From contig NZ_CP046902.1 of the NCBI RefSeq assembly GCF_009789555.1, positions 3,054,001-3,118,000 on the forward strand: DNA of 64,000 nt, given 5' to 3'. The notes beneath the pieces were generated by a model. It did no database searches and had not been told where the DNA came from. It saw nothing but the letters and a program-made list of their open reading frames with translations. The stretch comes from Stutzerimonas stutzeri (GTDB lineage: Bacteria > Pseudomonadota > Gammaproteobacteria > Pseudomonadales > Pseudomonadaceae). Positions 25,073-33,475 of this stretch are shown here, piece after piece (position 1 is the first letter of the stretch; each line of letters begins with the position of its first letter). The position numbers were made by a program, and so were the translations under genes.

Positions 25073-25882
25073 ATGCTTGATGTCCTAACTGCGTTTGAAG
25101 ACCTATTAGATCTTCATTTTAAGCAGCAAGTCACTGCTGTGCTGAGCGAGGTCTACATGCTCAACGGACATCTTTGCGGAGAAGTGTTTGGCGACAAATC
25201 GAAACGATTCAAAAATGGGACGCGAATCATGACGTCGCCAGTGAATTTTGGAATCGAAGTCGCTGGTTACCAGATTTATCTGACCCGTACCGCTAGCGTT
25301 TATTTAGTCAGCAGCTGGAGAAAGTTTGACGAAACATGGAAAGAAATGAGCTTGGCAGATGGGATTCACCCTATCGACTTCCTCCTCAGTACCTCACCTG
25401 AGCGCGGTGATGACTTCAGTGAGGATCAAGAGGTCTCCCGCTCCCTTGAGACGGAGCTTATTAAGATGCAAATCCCTAAGCGGAGAGTAAATCGCGCGAT
25501 TTTTCTTGACGCCGAAACGGAGCCTGACCAGGAGCACATTGCGGATGAGCTGAACTCAAAAATCTTTGAGTTGGCCACGCGTCATTTGGACGCCGGTGAG
25601 TTAGCACAAAAGCTTGAGGCCGCTCAGCGCCGCATTGTTCTAGACACCAAAAGTGAAGTCCTGATTGAGTACACGAAACGACATCCGGATCCGTTTTTGT
25701 TACCCCTCATTGCTCTTGGATTCCTTCCGAGGTGGCAAGCAGTTTTGATGCTGGATGGCCAGTTCAATGTATCACGAAGGGCTACCAGCGATTTGGCGAA
25801 TGAGCTGCTAATTGTGTTGCCCGTAGAGGTGTTAACAAAGCAACTGCGCGAACGAAGGATGGGGCTAGATCTCGGCTTGTAG
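25073..25882 (+). CDS. Unknown protein with duplicated beta domain and helical C-terminus
   Basis: A 269-aa protein. Residues 15-85 repeat the beta-rich domain of the preceding gene, residues 120-160 are acidic and residues 165-269 are helical (LNSKIFELATRHLDAGELAQ, TKRHPDPFLLPLIALGFLPRW, NELLIVLPVEVLTKQLRERR). A GAGG ribosome site precedes the ATG. There is no signal peptide. It is transcribed with the metallophosphoesterase and its small paralogue. Function unknown. Confidence 0.6.
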   Translation: MLDVLTAFEDLLDLHFKQQVTAVLSEVYMLNGHLCGEVFGDKSKRFKNGTRIMTSPVNFGIEVAGYQIYLTRTASVYLVSSWRKFDETWKEMSLADGIHPIDFLLSTSPERGDDFSEDQEVSRSLETELIKMQIPKRRVNRAIFLDAETEPDQEHIADELNSKIFELATRHLDAGELAQKLEAAQRRIVLDTKSEVLIEYTKRHPDPFLLPLIALGFLPRWQAVLMLDGQFNVSRRATSDLANELLIVLPVEVLTKQLRERRMGLDLGL

Positions 25883-25955
25883 CGATGGATTCTCGGATCT
25901 ACGGGCGCTCGCTGCTTCGAAATTAGGATGCGCCATCAGTGAGGATGGACAAGGC

Positions 25956-26594
25956 ATGACGACAACAATCATTTTCGATGCGTTTGGTACGCTGTTAGAA
26001 ATCAAGAATCGCCGCAGCCCGTACCTCAAAATATTAAGGGAAGGCAGGCGCCAAGGGCGACGACCACAGGCTGATGATTCCTACCAATTAATGACTCAAA
26101 GCCTGGGCCTGCAGGAAGCAGCAGATTACTTCGGCATCGAGCTTTCCCCCGAATTGCTTCAGCACGCAGAGAGGAGTTTGGAGGAAGAGCTAGCGAACAT
26201 CTCGGCTTTCCCGGATGCCCTTGAGGCCGTAGCGCTTTTGCAGGGGGCAGGTCTCCGGTTGGGCGTTTGCTCAAACCTCGCTCAGCCCTATGGATCATCG
26301 ATTCGTCATCTCTTTCCAGATTTGGATGCTTACGGCTTCAGTTTCGAAATCGGGTTCGTGAAGCCAGAACCTATGATCTACCAAGCCACTTGCGCACTCC
26401 TTGGCGTACAGCCTAACTGTGGCCTTGGGGGCCAAGATCGCGTTGTGATGATCGGCGACTCACAGCGTTGTGACAGAGACGGCCCTAGAGCCGTTGGCAT
26501 CATGGGGTTTCATCTGCAAGGAAGCGGACATCAGGGGATTACGAACCTGGTCGACTTCGCTCATTCGGTACTCGCGGAGACGACGTCGATCTGA
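25956..26594 (+). CDS. HAD-superfamily hydrolase
   Basis: A 212-aa haloacid-dehalogenase-like phosphatase. Motif I is IFDAFGTLLE (nucleophile Asp8 and Asp/Ala variant: the usual DxDGT has become DAFGT, as in dehalogenase-like members), motif II CSNLA, motif III Lys in FVKPEP, motif IV MIGDSQRCD. A cap domain lies at residues about 15-85. Substrate unknown. It follows the unknown gene pair on the same strand after 73 bp. Confidence 0.85.
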   Translation: MTTTIIFDAFGTLLEIKNRRSPYLKILREGRRQGRRPQADDSYQLMTQSLGLQEAADYFGIELSPELLQHAERSLEEELANISAFPDALEAVALLQGAGLRLGVCSNLAQPYGSSIRHLFPDLDAYGFSFEIGFVKPEPMIYQATCALLGVQPNCGLGGQDRVVMIGDSQRCDRDGPRAVGIMGFHLQGSGHQGITNLVDFAHSVLAETTSI

Positions 26595-26801
26595 CAAATT
26601 AATGAGCCCATATTGACCAGTTATTGCTGACGACTTGGCCGGCCTGCCAAGGATGCGGCCAGATACGCACTAGACGCGGACTATAACCGCTATCGATTTA
26701 ACGCAAGATGATCACTGTGTCCTTTTGATCTGCCTGCAAGGTAGCGTGATTCAACAAGGCAGGAATTCTGAGAAGAAATCAGTACGCAAAAGGAAGACAC
26801 G

Positions 26802-26876
26802 ATGAGCAAGAGTCGTGAGCCAGAGAAAGAAACGGCGATGATCGCAGAGGCAGAAATAGCCGCAATGGCAAACTAA
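26802..26876 (+). CDS. Very short open frame with a good ribosome site (doubtful gene)
   Basis: AAGGAAG precedes an ATG and a 24-codon frame (MSKSREPEKETAMIAEAEIA, then AMAN, stop). It could be a peptide or the stub of a decayed gene, since the downstream bases have no continuing frame. It is reported because the start signals are strong. Confidence 0.25.
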   Translation: MSKSREPEKETAMIAEAEIAAMAN

Positions 26877-27053
26877 CCCCTGCACCTTGCCGCCGTTGAG
26901 ATCACCTTGACTTCGTCGATATCGCAATCAGCCTCAACATGACTGAAACCTCGGGTAGTGCCAGACAACATTAAGCGCCTACGATAGATTCTGAAATATA
27001 CGAAGAACACTCATAAGCCGTCAATATATATTTATTTATTTCACTTAATTAGC

Positions 27054-27085
27054 TTGACACAAGTGTCGTTACGGAGTTTTATAGA
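27054..27085 (+). promoter_or_regulatory. Promoter with overlapping palindrome upstream of the 309-aa gene
   Basis: A consensus -35 TTGACA (27054-27059) and a -10-like TTTATA (27078-27083, 18-bp spacing) precede the gene at 27115. The -35 is overlapped by GACAC-AA-GTGTC (27056-27067), a perfect inverted repeat and likely operator. The rest of the 520-bp gap (26595-27114) is AT-rich and holds no other recognised feature. Confidence 0.55.
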
Positions 27086-27114
27086 TAAAAACAGCTTTAA
27101 AAAAAGAGATAGAA

Positions 27115-28044
27115 ATGACCTCATTAATCGTGGCGCATGGGCAACCTGATGAAAACATTTTTGGTTTGGCAAACAAACTTGGTTCGCACGACTTACCGCG
27201 CATCTCTCGCTTCCAACGTGTTGGCTGCATACTGAGCATTTACTTCGAAATGGAAAGCGCCGAAAGATCTGACATAACAGACGACGAATATGCAATCAGG
27301 GTTCTCGTAGAGGCTTGCGATCTCGCTGAAAGTACTGCTCGCAAGCTAGTTCGATCTACAGGAGGTGTTGCAGAATGTTTTAGGCTTGCCTGGGATAGCA
27401 TGTCTTTTGAGGATCGAGCGATTTCCATGGGAATGGATTATACCCATGAGTCTAACTTCTGGCCGTATTTTCATGTGTATAGCACCACATTACAGCGGCA
27501 CATAGCCAGTTCAAGCCAAACGCAAAGCTTTAGTGTTCCAGAGGTTACAGATGTATTAGCTGACCTAAACGCTAAGCGATTGGTGGGCGCGGATGCTGGT
27601 GGTTTGTCTGCGTCTTTTGACCCAGAGTACGTATCAAAATTTGTCGAGGAAGTGTTTATCTTGCTTCACGAGCCGAAATACACATCGAGATTCCAGCATA
27701 TCGGCGCAATACTAGACATGTTTGACATGTACGCATCAGCTGGTCCGGATCAATGGGCGTATGATGCGCTTGCGGCTCTTGACATGCTTGCTTCTCAAGG
27801 AATAGACCGACCTCTTGCTGATTACTTCATCGCCAGCCAGGACTGGGCTTCTCGCTTCAGACTTGCTTGGGCGTTGATAGATGACAATGAGCGTGCGGAG
27901 GCAATAACAGAAGAGTTTGATGTGCTGCACAATTACTGGCCCGGATTTGGCTATTATAATAAAACGCTCAGCAAGCATATAGCTCTGACCTCTGGCGATC
28001 CTTACACACTTCTGCGCTGCCCTCCCGGTATGGCGGGCTATTAG
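27115..28044 (+). CDS. Unknown protein with an internal tandem duplication
   Basis: A 309-aa cytosolic protein of AT-rich composition. Two halves align by eye: ISRFQRVGCILSIYF...FRLAWDSMSFEDRA...NFWPYFHVYSTTLQRHIASS (residues about 28-140) and TSRFQHIGAILDMFD...FRLAWALIDDNERA...NYWPGFGYYNKTLSKHIALT (about 180-297). Each unit is helical with conserved SRFQ, FRLAW, WP and HIA. No family is recognised. It is a single gene behind its own promoter and palindrome near the right edge of the island. Confidence 0.65.
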   Translation: MTSLIVAHGQPDENIFGLANKLGSHDLPRISRFQRVGCILSIYFEMESAERSDITDDEYAIRVLVEACDLAESTARKLVRSTGGVAECFRLAWDSMSFEDRAISMGMDYTHESNFWPYFHVYSTTLQRHIASSSQTQSFSVPEVTDVLADLNAKRLVGADAGGLSASFDPEYVSKFVEEVFILLHEPKYTSRFQHIGAILDMFDMYASAGPDQWAYDALAALDMLASQGIDRPLADYFIASQDWASRFRLAWALIDDNERAEAITEEFDVLHNYWPGFGYYNKTLSKHIALTSGDPYTLLRCPPGMAGY

Positions 28045-28149
28045 ATTGTACGCTGCTACGGGGAGATAGCGCATGATCTGCGCCGGCTGCATAGCGAAAC
28101 GCGTAAGTCAAAGTGTAAATCTCGGCAACTCGAACGATTAAAAAAATTC

Positions 28150-28634
28150 GGAATGTCCGTAAGCGCGCGAGCGGTTGCAAAGTAGCCTGGCCGACCATGA
28201 CAAACGCGCGTGTATTGTTTGAAGCAGGCAAAAGGGATTCCGACCCCAGGGTCGTCAAACCGGCGAAGTGGCCGATGAATCTCGGCTCGGAGCGCGACTG
28301 GGCATTCGAGGGGCAATCCAATCCCCGCCTCAATGGTCGTTGTCTCTCGCTGAACATGGGAAAACGATCCGGAGATTGATCCCGCATCAATATGATGGTC
28401 CGGTCGCAGAGGCACCGTCGGACTGGGATCATTTCGCTACAGAATTCGGCGACTCCGCTTGGGGCTACGATTCGACACTGAATTACTACCGCAAGATTGA
28501 AAACTGGCGAGGAAGTCCTGTGCCGCGGCGGATTTCGGCAGATTCGCGCATGTCGAGCAGCCGGCCACCCCTCAGCCCCTCGCCTGGGCAACGTTGGAGG
28601 CGTGCAGTTGCCTGGGCCGTTTATGAATTATTAA
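28150..28634 (+). pseudogene. GMC (glucose-methanol-choline) oxidoreductase remnant
   Basis: Fragments in shifting frames recall the N-terminal part of a GMC flavoenzyme. One frame has VLFEAGKRDSDPRVVKPAKW then PMNLGSERDWAFEGQSNPRL and NGRCLSLNMGK; a second has SDWDHFATEFGDSAWGYDST then LNYYRKIENWRGSPVP; a third ends QPATPQPLAWATLEAC. The Rossmann start and the C-terminal two-thirds are missing. At least two frameshifts separate the parts, so it is a clear pseudogene. Confidence 0.7.
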
Positions 28635-28856
28635 GCTGATCAATTCCTTGCTAAGCAGCAATCCAGCGCCGCTTGTTACCTTGTTGCGTACAACGCATGA
28701 GGCCGATCTGGACATCCAGCTCGTCATACGAGATACGTATCCTTCTGTATTCGAAGGAGCAGGATTTTTTTGTTTTATATCGGTTCGGCCAACGCTTCAA
28801 ACGACTCACGCATGATTCGAGCACGCTCATCCTCATTGTCGCCCTTAAACTCAAGT

Positions 28857-29450
28857 TCACCGAGGCGCTTTGAATTCTTGGCCATCAAACGGCAGCGCTT
28901 CCAGCGGCAGCCGGGAGAGAAGCAACTCCTGCGCCCCCTGTTGTTTGAGTGAACAATCCTCGCTAACAATCAGGTGCATCTGCTGTTCCGAAACCGGCTG
29001 AGGGCCCACCTCTATAAGCTTTCCAATCCAGAGCATATGACGCACGATATGAGCTGGACGTGACAGCACTGCGTGCCATACGCCCTGACCGGTGAAGTGC
29101 GGTTTCGGCGGGTCATCCAACAGCGTTACGAGCATATCTGAATAAAGTCCGTCGGCACCAATTACTAAGTCATAGCGCCGTTGACTGCCATCGATAAAGC
29201 TCACATCAACGCCATCTGCGTCCCGGCTGAACTCAACTCGACTACCGAATAGCCAAGCCGAACCGCGGTGCCGAATGCACGCGTCGCATCAGCCAGGATT
29301 TTCGCTAGCACCGGATGCATCACCAGCACCGGATGCATCACCGCTCCGCAGCCAGGCACCTCGTCACCGGCGATACGAGGCGTTGCCAGCTGCGCGAGTA
29401 GCTTTCCGGAGGGGGAATGGATATGGACGTCGTCGCTGACGTAGCCGTCC
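28857..29450 (-). pseudogene. FAD-dependent monooxygenase remnant
   Basis: Read leftward, one frame has MEDGYVSDDVHIHSPSGKLL and ILADATRAFGTAVRLGYSVV, then after a frame change near 29200 the next reads SFIDGSQRRYDLVIGADGLY and GVWHAVLSRPAHIVRH. The GADGLYS motif (GADG-x-S) is the second FAD/NAD(P)H motif of aromatic-ring hydroxylases. The N-terminal dinucleotide fold and C-terminus are absent. A direct duplication of GCACCGGATGCATCACCA (29310-29343) repeats MHPVL. This is a frameshifted, truncated gene. Confidence 0.7.
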
Positions 29451-29673
29451 TCCATGAGCAAAGGAGCATAAGAGTATGGCGTCACCTGTCTGGGCCGGGT
29501 CGCGCTGGCGTGCTGCGCGAGCCGGCTGGGCCGTCTCGGCCTTACGGGCGCGCATCGCTTACGCATAAACACTGGGTGGAGGTCTGCAGTCGGCCGATTC
29601 TGTTGAAAAAATAGCGGCCTCCCCATGCCGTTGGCAAAATTGATTTTGTCAGCGAGCGTGGGGGCGAACCGCA

Positions 29674-29800
29674 TGATGGGACAGTTACCGGGAGAACAGC
29701 AGCGTCTGTTCTACTCGTTCAACCTGGAAGATCACGTCCCGCCCCAACACCTTCTGCTTAGCATCGACCAGTGCTTGGGTTTCAGTGATATGCGCACCTT
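29674..29800 (+). pseudogene. IS1182-type transposase N-terminal fragment
   Basis: MMGQLPGEQQRLFYSFNLED followed by HVPPQHLLLSIDQCLGFSDM matches the N-terminus of IS1182/IS5-like transposases, which typically read ALFYEFSLEDHVPKDHLLR. After about 42 residues the frame departs from the family and stops at 29882. Only the extreme start of the transposase remains. Confidence 0.6.
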
Positions 29801-29852
29801 AACGAACCGTGGATGGGTGACGTGCTTGGGGATAGAACGTTCAGTTCTTTGC

Positions 29853-30800
29853 CTAGCTAGGCGGAAAGCGCATTTGCCCTGATTCACCCATCAGGAAATC
29901 AACATTGGTTTCGGTACATGCGCGCAGATAATCGCTGACCAGGCTTATACGCCGTAGACGACGCAGCTCCTCGCGGTAGTAAATCCAGAAGCTCCTGGTC
30001 ACCTCGATATCGCCCGGTAATACCTCCATTAACCGTGGATCCGAGGCTGCGAGGAAACACGGCAGAATCGCCAATGATCGGCCCTGCAACGCACACTGGT
30101 ACTGGGCAATCACGCTGGTACTGCGTAGCAGGCTGCTGGCCCCAGGCACGACCCGCTCGAGGTAGAGCAGTTCTGGGCTGAACGCCAAGTCGTCGACATA
30201 GGTAATGAAACCATGTCGGGCCAGATCCCCTCGGCTAGATATGGGTGGTTGGCGCTCCAGATAGTCCGCAGTCGCATACAGCCGCAGACGGTAGTCGCAT
30301 AGCTTGGAGCAGACATAAGGGCCGCGGTCTGGGCGCTCCAGGCTGATGGCAATGTCTGCATCCCGACGCGACAGGCTGACAAAGTGCGGGACCGGAAGCA
30401 GATCAATGGCGATGTTTGGATAACGGTCCTGAAAATGACTGAGCTGCGGCGCGACAAAGTAGCTGCCGAACCCCTCGGTTGAGCCGATACGCACGTTGCC
30501 GGACAGCGCCAGGCTAGCACCGGAGACCTGCTCGCATGCGCTCTGCAACGTGCTCTCCAAATTTTCGGCATGGACCAGCAGGTTTTGCCCTTCGGCAGTG
30601 AGAACAAAACCAGCCGAACGCGAACGCTCGAACAGCAAGGTCCCCAACGCCTTTTCCAGCGCCTGGACCCGTCGTGACACCGTTGTGTAGTCCACGCCCA
30701 AGCGCCTGCCAGCTTGGCTGGCCGTACGTGTACGTGCCACCTCAAGAAAGAACTTGAAGTCGTCCCAGTTGATCTTGCTTTGTTTGATATTTTTTTGCAT
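29853..30800 (-). CDS. LysR-family regulator next to the valine-degradation cluster
   Basis: A 315-aa LysR protein: HTH at residues 10-70 (DDFKFFLEVARTRTASQAGR, VDYTTVSRRVQALEKALGTL, RSAGFVLTAEGQ) and an effector domain (SGNVRIGSTEGFGSYFVAPQ, RRDADIAISLERP, GRSLAILPCFLA). It is divergent from mmsA across a 309-bp gap and probably controls that operon. In P. aeruginosa the mms genes are controlled by an AraC-type protein (MmsR), so the LysR partner here is a variant. Confidence 0.9.
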   Translation of the reverse strand: MQKNIKQSKINWDDFKFFLEVARTRTASQAGRRLGVDYTTVSRRVQALEKALGTLLFERSRSAGFVLTAEGQNLLVHAENLESTLQSACEQVSGASLALSGNVRIGSTEGFGSYFVAPQLSHFQDRYPNIAIDLLPVPHFVSLSRRDADIAISLERPDRGPYVCSKLCDYRLRLYATADYLERQPPISSRGDLARHGFITYVDDLAFSPELLYLERVVPGASSLLRSTSVIAQYQCALQGRSLAILPCFLAASDPRLMEVLPGDIEVTRSFWIYYREELRRLRRISLVSDYLRACTETNVDFLMGESGQMRFPPS

Positions 30801-31109
30801 ATCGAATCTGCTTTATTGCCCCTTCCTTGTGTAACTTTACATACCTATGCTCATCACCGATAGCTGAATGGCTCATTTCGCAGCCGCGAGGCTGATACGA
30901 GAGAGAAAAGCCAGAGAGTTAACGGTGTTCCTCGACAAAAGCGCGCTTGGATGCACCGCCGATGAAAGAGCGGTCATGCGTAACCTCTCGGTTCATGCCG
31001 GACGCTCAAGCGGCTCCCAGCGCCTGACCTACCGCTTTCAGCAGTGAAACAGCCATAACGCCTCACCCGGACGGCCAAGCCGCTCATGACGACCAAAGGA
31101 CTCCGCAAC
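30801..31109. promoter_or_regulatory. Divergent LysR / mmsA control region
   Basis: A 309-bp gap with both promoters and the presumed LysR boxes. T-N11-A-type sequences are present but none is convincing by eye. No coding sequence is recognised. The ribosome site for mmsA is weak (AAGGACTCCGCAACATG). Confidence 0.45.
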
Positions 31110-32615
31110 ATGAACAATGCTATCCCTACCGTTAAACTTTTGATCAATGGCGAACTCGTCGAATCGCGTAGCAACGAATGGCGCGACGTGATCAACCCTG
31201 CCACCCAGCAGGTACTTGCCCGTGTGCCCTTCGCCACCCAGGACGAAATGAACGCTGCCGTGGCCTCCGCCAAGGCCGCCTTCAAGACCTGGCGCAAGAC
31301 GCCGATCGGCGCGCGCTCGCGGATCTTCCTCAAATATCAGCAGCTGATCCGTGAAAACATGAAGGAGTTGGCAGCAATCCTCACCGCCGAACAGGGCAAA
31401 ACGCTGCCGGACGCCGAGGGCGATGTGTTCCGCGGGCTGGAAGTGGTCGAGCACGCCGCCGGCATCGGTAATCTGCAACTGGGCGAACTGGCCAACAACG
31501 TCGCAACAGGCGTCGACACCTTTACCCTGCTGCAACCCCTGGGCGTGTGCGCAGGCATCACGCCGTTCAACTTCCCGGCGATGATTCCTCTGTGGATGTT
31601 CCCGATGGCCATCGCCACCGGCAACACCTTCATCCTCAAGCCGTCCGAGCAGGACCCGATGGTCACCATGCGCTTGGCCGAGCTGGCGCTGGAAGCCGGG
31701 GTGCCGCCAGGCGTGCTAAACGTCATTCATGGCGGTGTCGATGCGGTCAACCTGATCTGCGACCACCCGGACATCAAGGCCGTCTCCTTCGTCGGCTCGA
31801 CCAAAGTCGGCACCCATGTCTACAACCGTGCCAGCCAGGCTGGCAAGCGGGTGCAGTGCATGATGGGCGCGAAGAACCACGGCATCATCCTGCCCGACGC
31901 AAACAAGGAACAGACCCTTAACAACCTGGCCGGCGCTGCATTCGGCGCCGCCGGACAGCGCTGCATGGCGCTGTCGGTCGTAGTGCTGGTCGGCGAAGCG
32001 CAAAGCTGGTTGCCGGACCTGGTGGCCAAGGCCAAAACATTGAAGGTCAATGCCGGTGCCGAAGGTGGCACTGATGTCGGCCCGGTGATCTCTTGCGCGG
32101 CGCTTGATCGCATCAATTCGCTGATCGAACGCGGCGTGACGGAAGGCGCCGAGCTGGTGCTGGACGGCCGCAACCCGCAGGTCGCCGGGTACGACAAGGG
32201 CAACTTCGTCGCCCCGACGATCTTCGCCGGCGTGACGCCGGAGATGAGCATTTACCGCGAGGAAGTCTTCGGGCCGGTGCTCTGCGTGATGCAGGTCGAC
32301 ACTCTCGACCAGGCCATTGAGCTGATCAACGCCAACCCCAACGGCAACGGCACCGCCCTCTTCACCCGCTCCGGCGCTGCAGCACGCCACTTTCAGGAAG
32401 AAATCGATGTCGGTCAGGTGGGCATCAACGTGCCGATTCCGGTACCGGTGCCGATGTTCTCCTTCACCGGTTCGCGCGCTTCCAAACTCGGCGACCTCGG
32501 CCCGTACGGCAAGCAGGTGGTGCAGTTCTATACCCAGACCAAGACCGTCATCGAGCGCTGGTTCGACGAAAGCGAAGTCGGCGGCCCGGTTAACACCACC
32601 ATCAACCTGAAATGA
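31110..32615 (+). CDS. mmsA: Methylmalonate-semialdehyde dehydrogenase (CoA-acylating)
   Basis: A 501-aa ALDH-family enzyme that converts methylmalonate semialdehyde, CoA and NAD+ to propionyl-CoA, CO2 and NADH, in the last step of valine degradation. Family features: LLINGELVESRSNEWRDV at the N-terminus, PFNFPAMIPLWMFP, FVGSTKVG, and catalytic Cys285 in AAGQRCMALS. The MmsA-specific GINVPIPVPVPMFSFTGSR is near the C-terminus. The ATG at 31110 is chosen over an upstream ATG at 31086 because of family alignment. First gene of the mms operon. Confidence 0.96.
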   Translation: MNNAIPTVKLLINGELVESRSNEWRDVINPATQQVLARVPFATQDEMNAAVASAKAAFKTWRKTPIGARSRIFLKYQQLIRENMKELAAILTAEQGKTLPDAEGDVFRGLEVVEHAAGIGNLQLGELANNVATGVDTFTLLQPLGVCAGITPFNFPAMIPLWMFPMAIATGNTFILKPSEQDPMVTMRLAELALEAGVPPGVLNVIHGGVDAVNLICDHPDIKAVSFVGSTKVGTHVYNRASQAGKRVQCMMGAKNHGIILPDANKEQTLNNLAGAAFGAAGQRCMALSVVVLVGEAQSWLPDLVAKAKTLKVNAGAEGGTDVGPVISCAALDRINSLIERGVTEGAELVLDGRNPQVAGYDKGNFVAPTIFAGVTPEMSIYREEVFGPVLCVMQVDTLDQAIELINANPNGNGTALFTRSGAAARHFQEEIDVGQVGINVPIPVPVPMFSFTGSRASKLGDLGPYGKQVVQFYTQTKTVIERWFDESEVGGPVNTTINLK

Positions 32616-32621
32616 TCGGAC

Positions 32622-32648
32622 AGGCCGGCCATCGCGCCGGCCTGTTTG
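32622..32648 (+). terminator. Hairpin between mmsA and the enoyl-CoA hydratase gene
   Basis: CAGGCCGGC (32622-32630) and GCCGGCCTG (32637-32645) form a perfect 9-bp stem with a CATCGC loop, followed by TTTGCTTG. The weak T-run suggests partial termination or an mRNA-stability element that lowers expression of the downstream genes. Confidence 0.6.
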
Positions 32649-32665
32649 CTTGCGAGGAAACAAAA

Positions 32666-33439
32666 ATGGAATTCGAAACCCTGCTTGTCGAAATTCAGGG
32701 TCGCGTTGCGCTGGTTACGCTCTACCGCCCGCAGGCCTTGAACGCGCTCAATGGCCAGCTGATCAGCGAGCTGAACCAGGCGCTGGGCCAATTGGAAGCC
32801 AATCCGCAGATCGGTTGCATTGTGCTGACCGGCTCGGCCAAGGCTTTTGCGGCCGGTGCTGACATCAAGGAAATGGCCGAGCTGACCTATCCGCAGATCT
32901 ACCTGGACGACTTCTTTGCCGAAGCCGACCGCATCGCCACACGCCGCAAACCGCTAATCGCGGCGGTAGCCGGCTACGCACTGGGTGGCGGCTGCGAACT
33001 GGCACTCATGTGCGACATGATCTTCGCAGCCGACAACGCCCGTTTCGGCCAACCGGAAATCAACCTTGGTGTACTACCGGGCATCGGTGGCACCCAGCGC
33101 CTGACCCGCGCAGTCGGCAAGGCCAAGGCGATGGACCTGTGCCTGACCGGCCGCCAGATAGATGCCGAAGAAGCCGAGCGCGCCGGCCTTGTTGCCCGCA
33201 TATTTCCGCAGGAGAGCCTGCTCGAGGAAACCCTCAAGGCCGCCCGAACGATTGCCGAGAAATCCCTGCCGGCGACCATGATGATCAAGGAGAGCGTCAA
33301 CCGTGCCTTCGAAACCACACTGGCCGAAGGCATCCGCTTCGAGCGCCGGGTGTTTCACTCCGTCTTCGCCACTGGGGACCAGAAGGAAGGCATGGCGGCA
33401 TTTAGCGAGAAACGCAAACCCGACTTCAAGAATCGTTAA
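32666..33439 (+). CDS. Enoyl-CoA hydratase
   Basis: A 257-aa crotonase-fold enzyme. It adds water to a 2-enoyl-CoA; in this context the likely substrate is methacrylyl-CoA, giving 3-hydroxyisobutyryl-CoA. Visible are the oxyanion-hole segments KAFAAGADIKEM and GYALGGGCELALMCD, with catalytic Glu in DNARFGQPEINLGVLPGIGG. The ATG at 32666 follows TGCGAGGAAAC, a good ribosome site. It lies between mmsA and mmsB. Confidence 0.95.
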   Translation: MEFETLLVEIQGRVALVTLYRPQALNALNGQLISELNQALGQLEANPQIGCIVLTGSAKAFAAGADIKEMAELTYPQIYLDDFFAEADRIATRRKPLIAAVAGYALGGGCELALMCDMIFAADNARFGQPEINLGVLPGIGGTQRLTRAVGKAKAMDLCLTGRQIDAEEAERAGLVARIFPQESLLEETLKAARTIAEKSLPATMMIKESVNRAFETTLAEGIRFERRVFHSVFATGDQKEGMAAFSEKRKPDFKNR

Positions 33440-33475
33440 GCCGCGTCGGGCTCAAAAGTATAAGAGGAATCAGCT

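Noticed and set aside
28651..28860. Small frames on either strand between the GMC and monooxygenase remnants
   Set aside because: No motifs and surrounded by decayed genes; probably debris.
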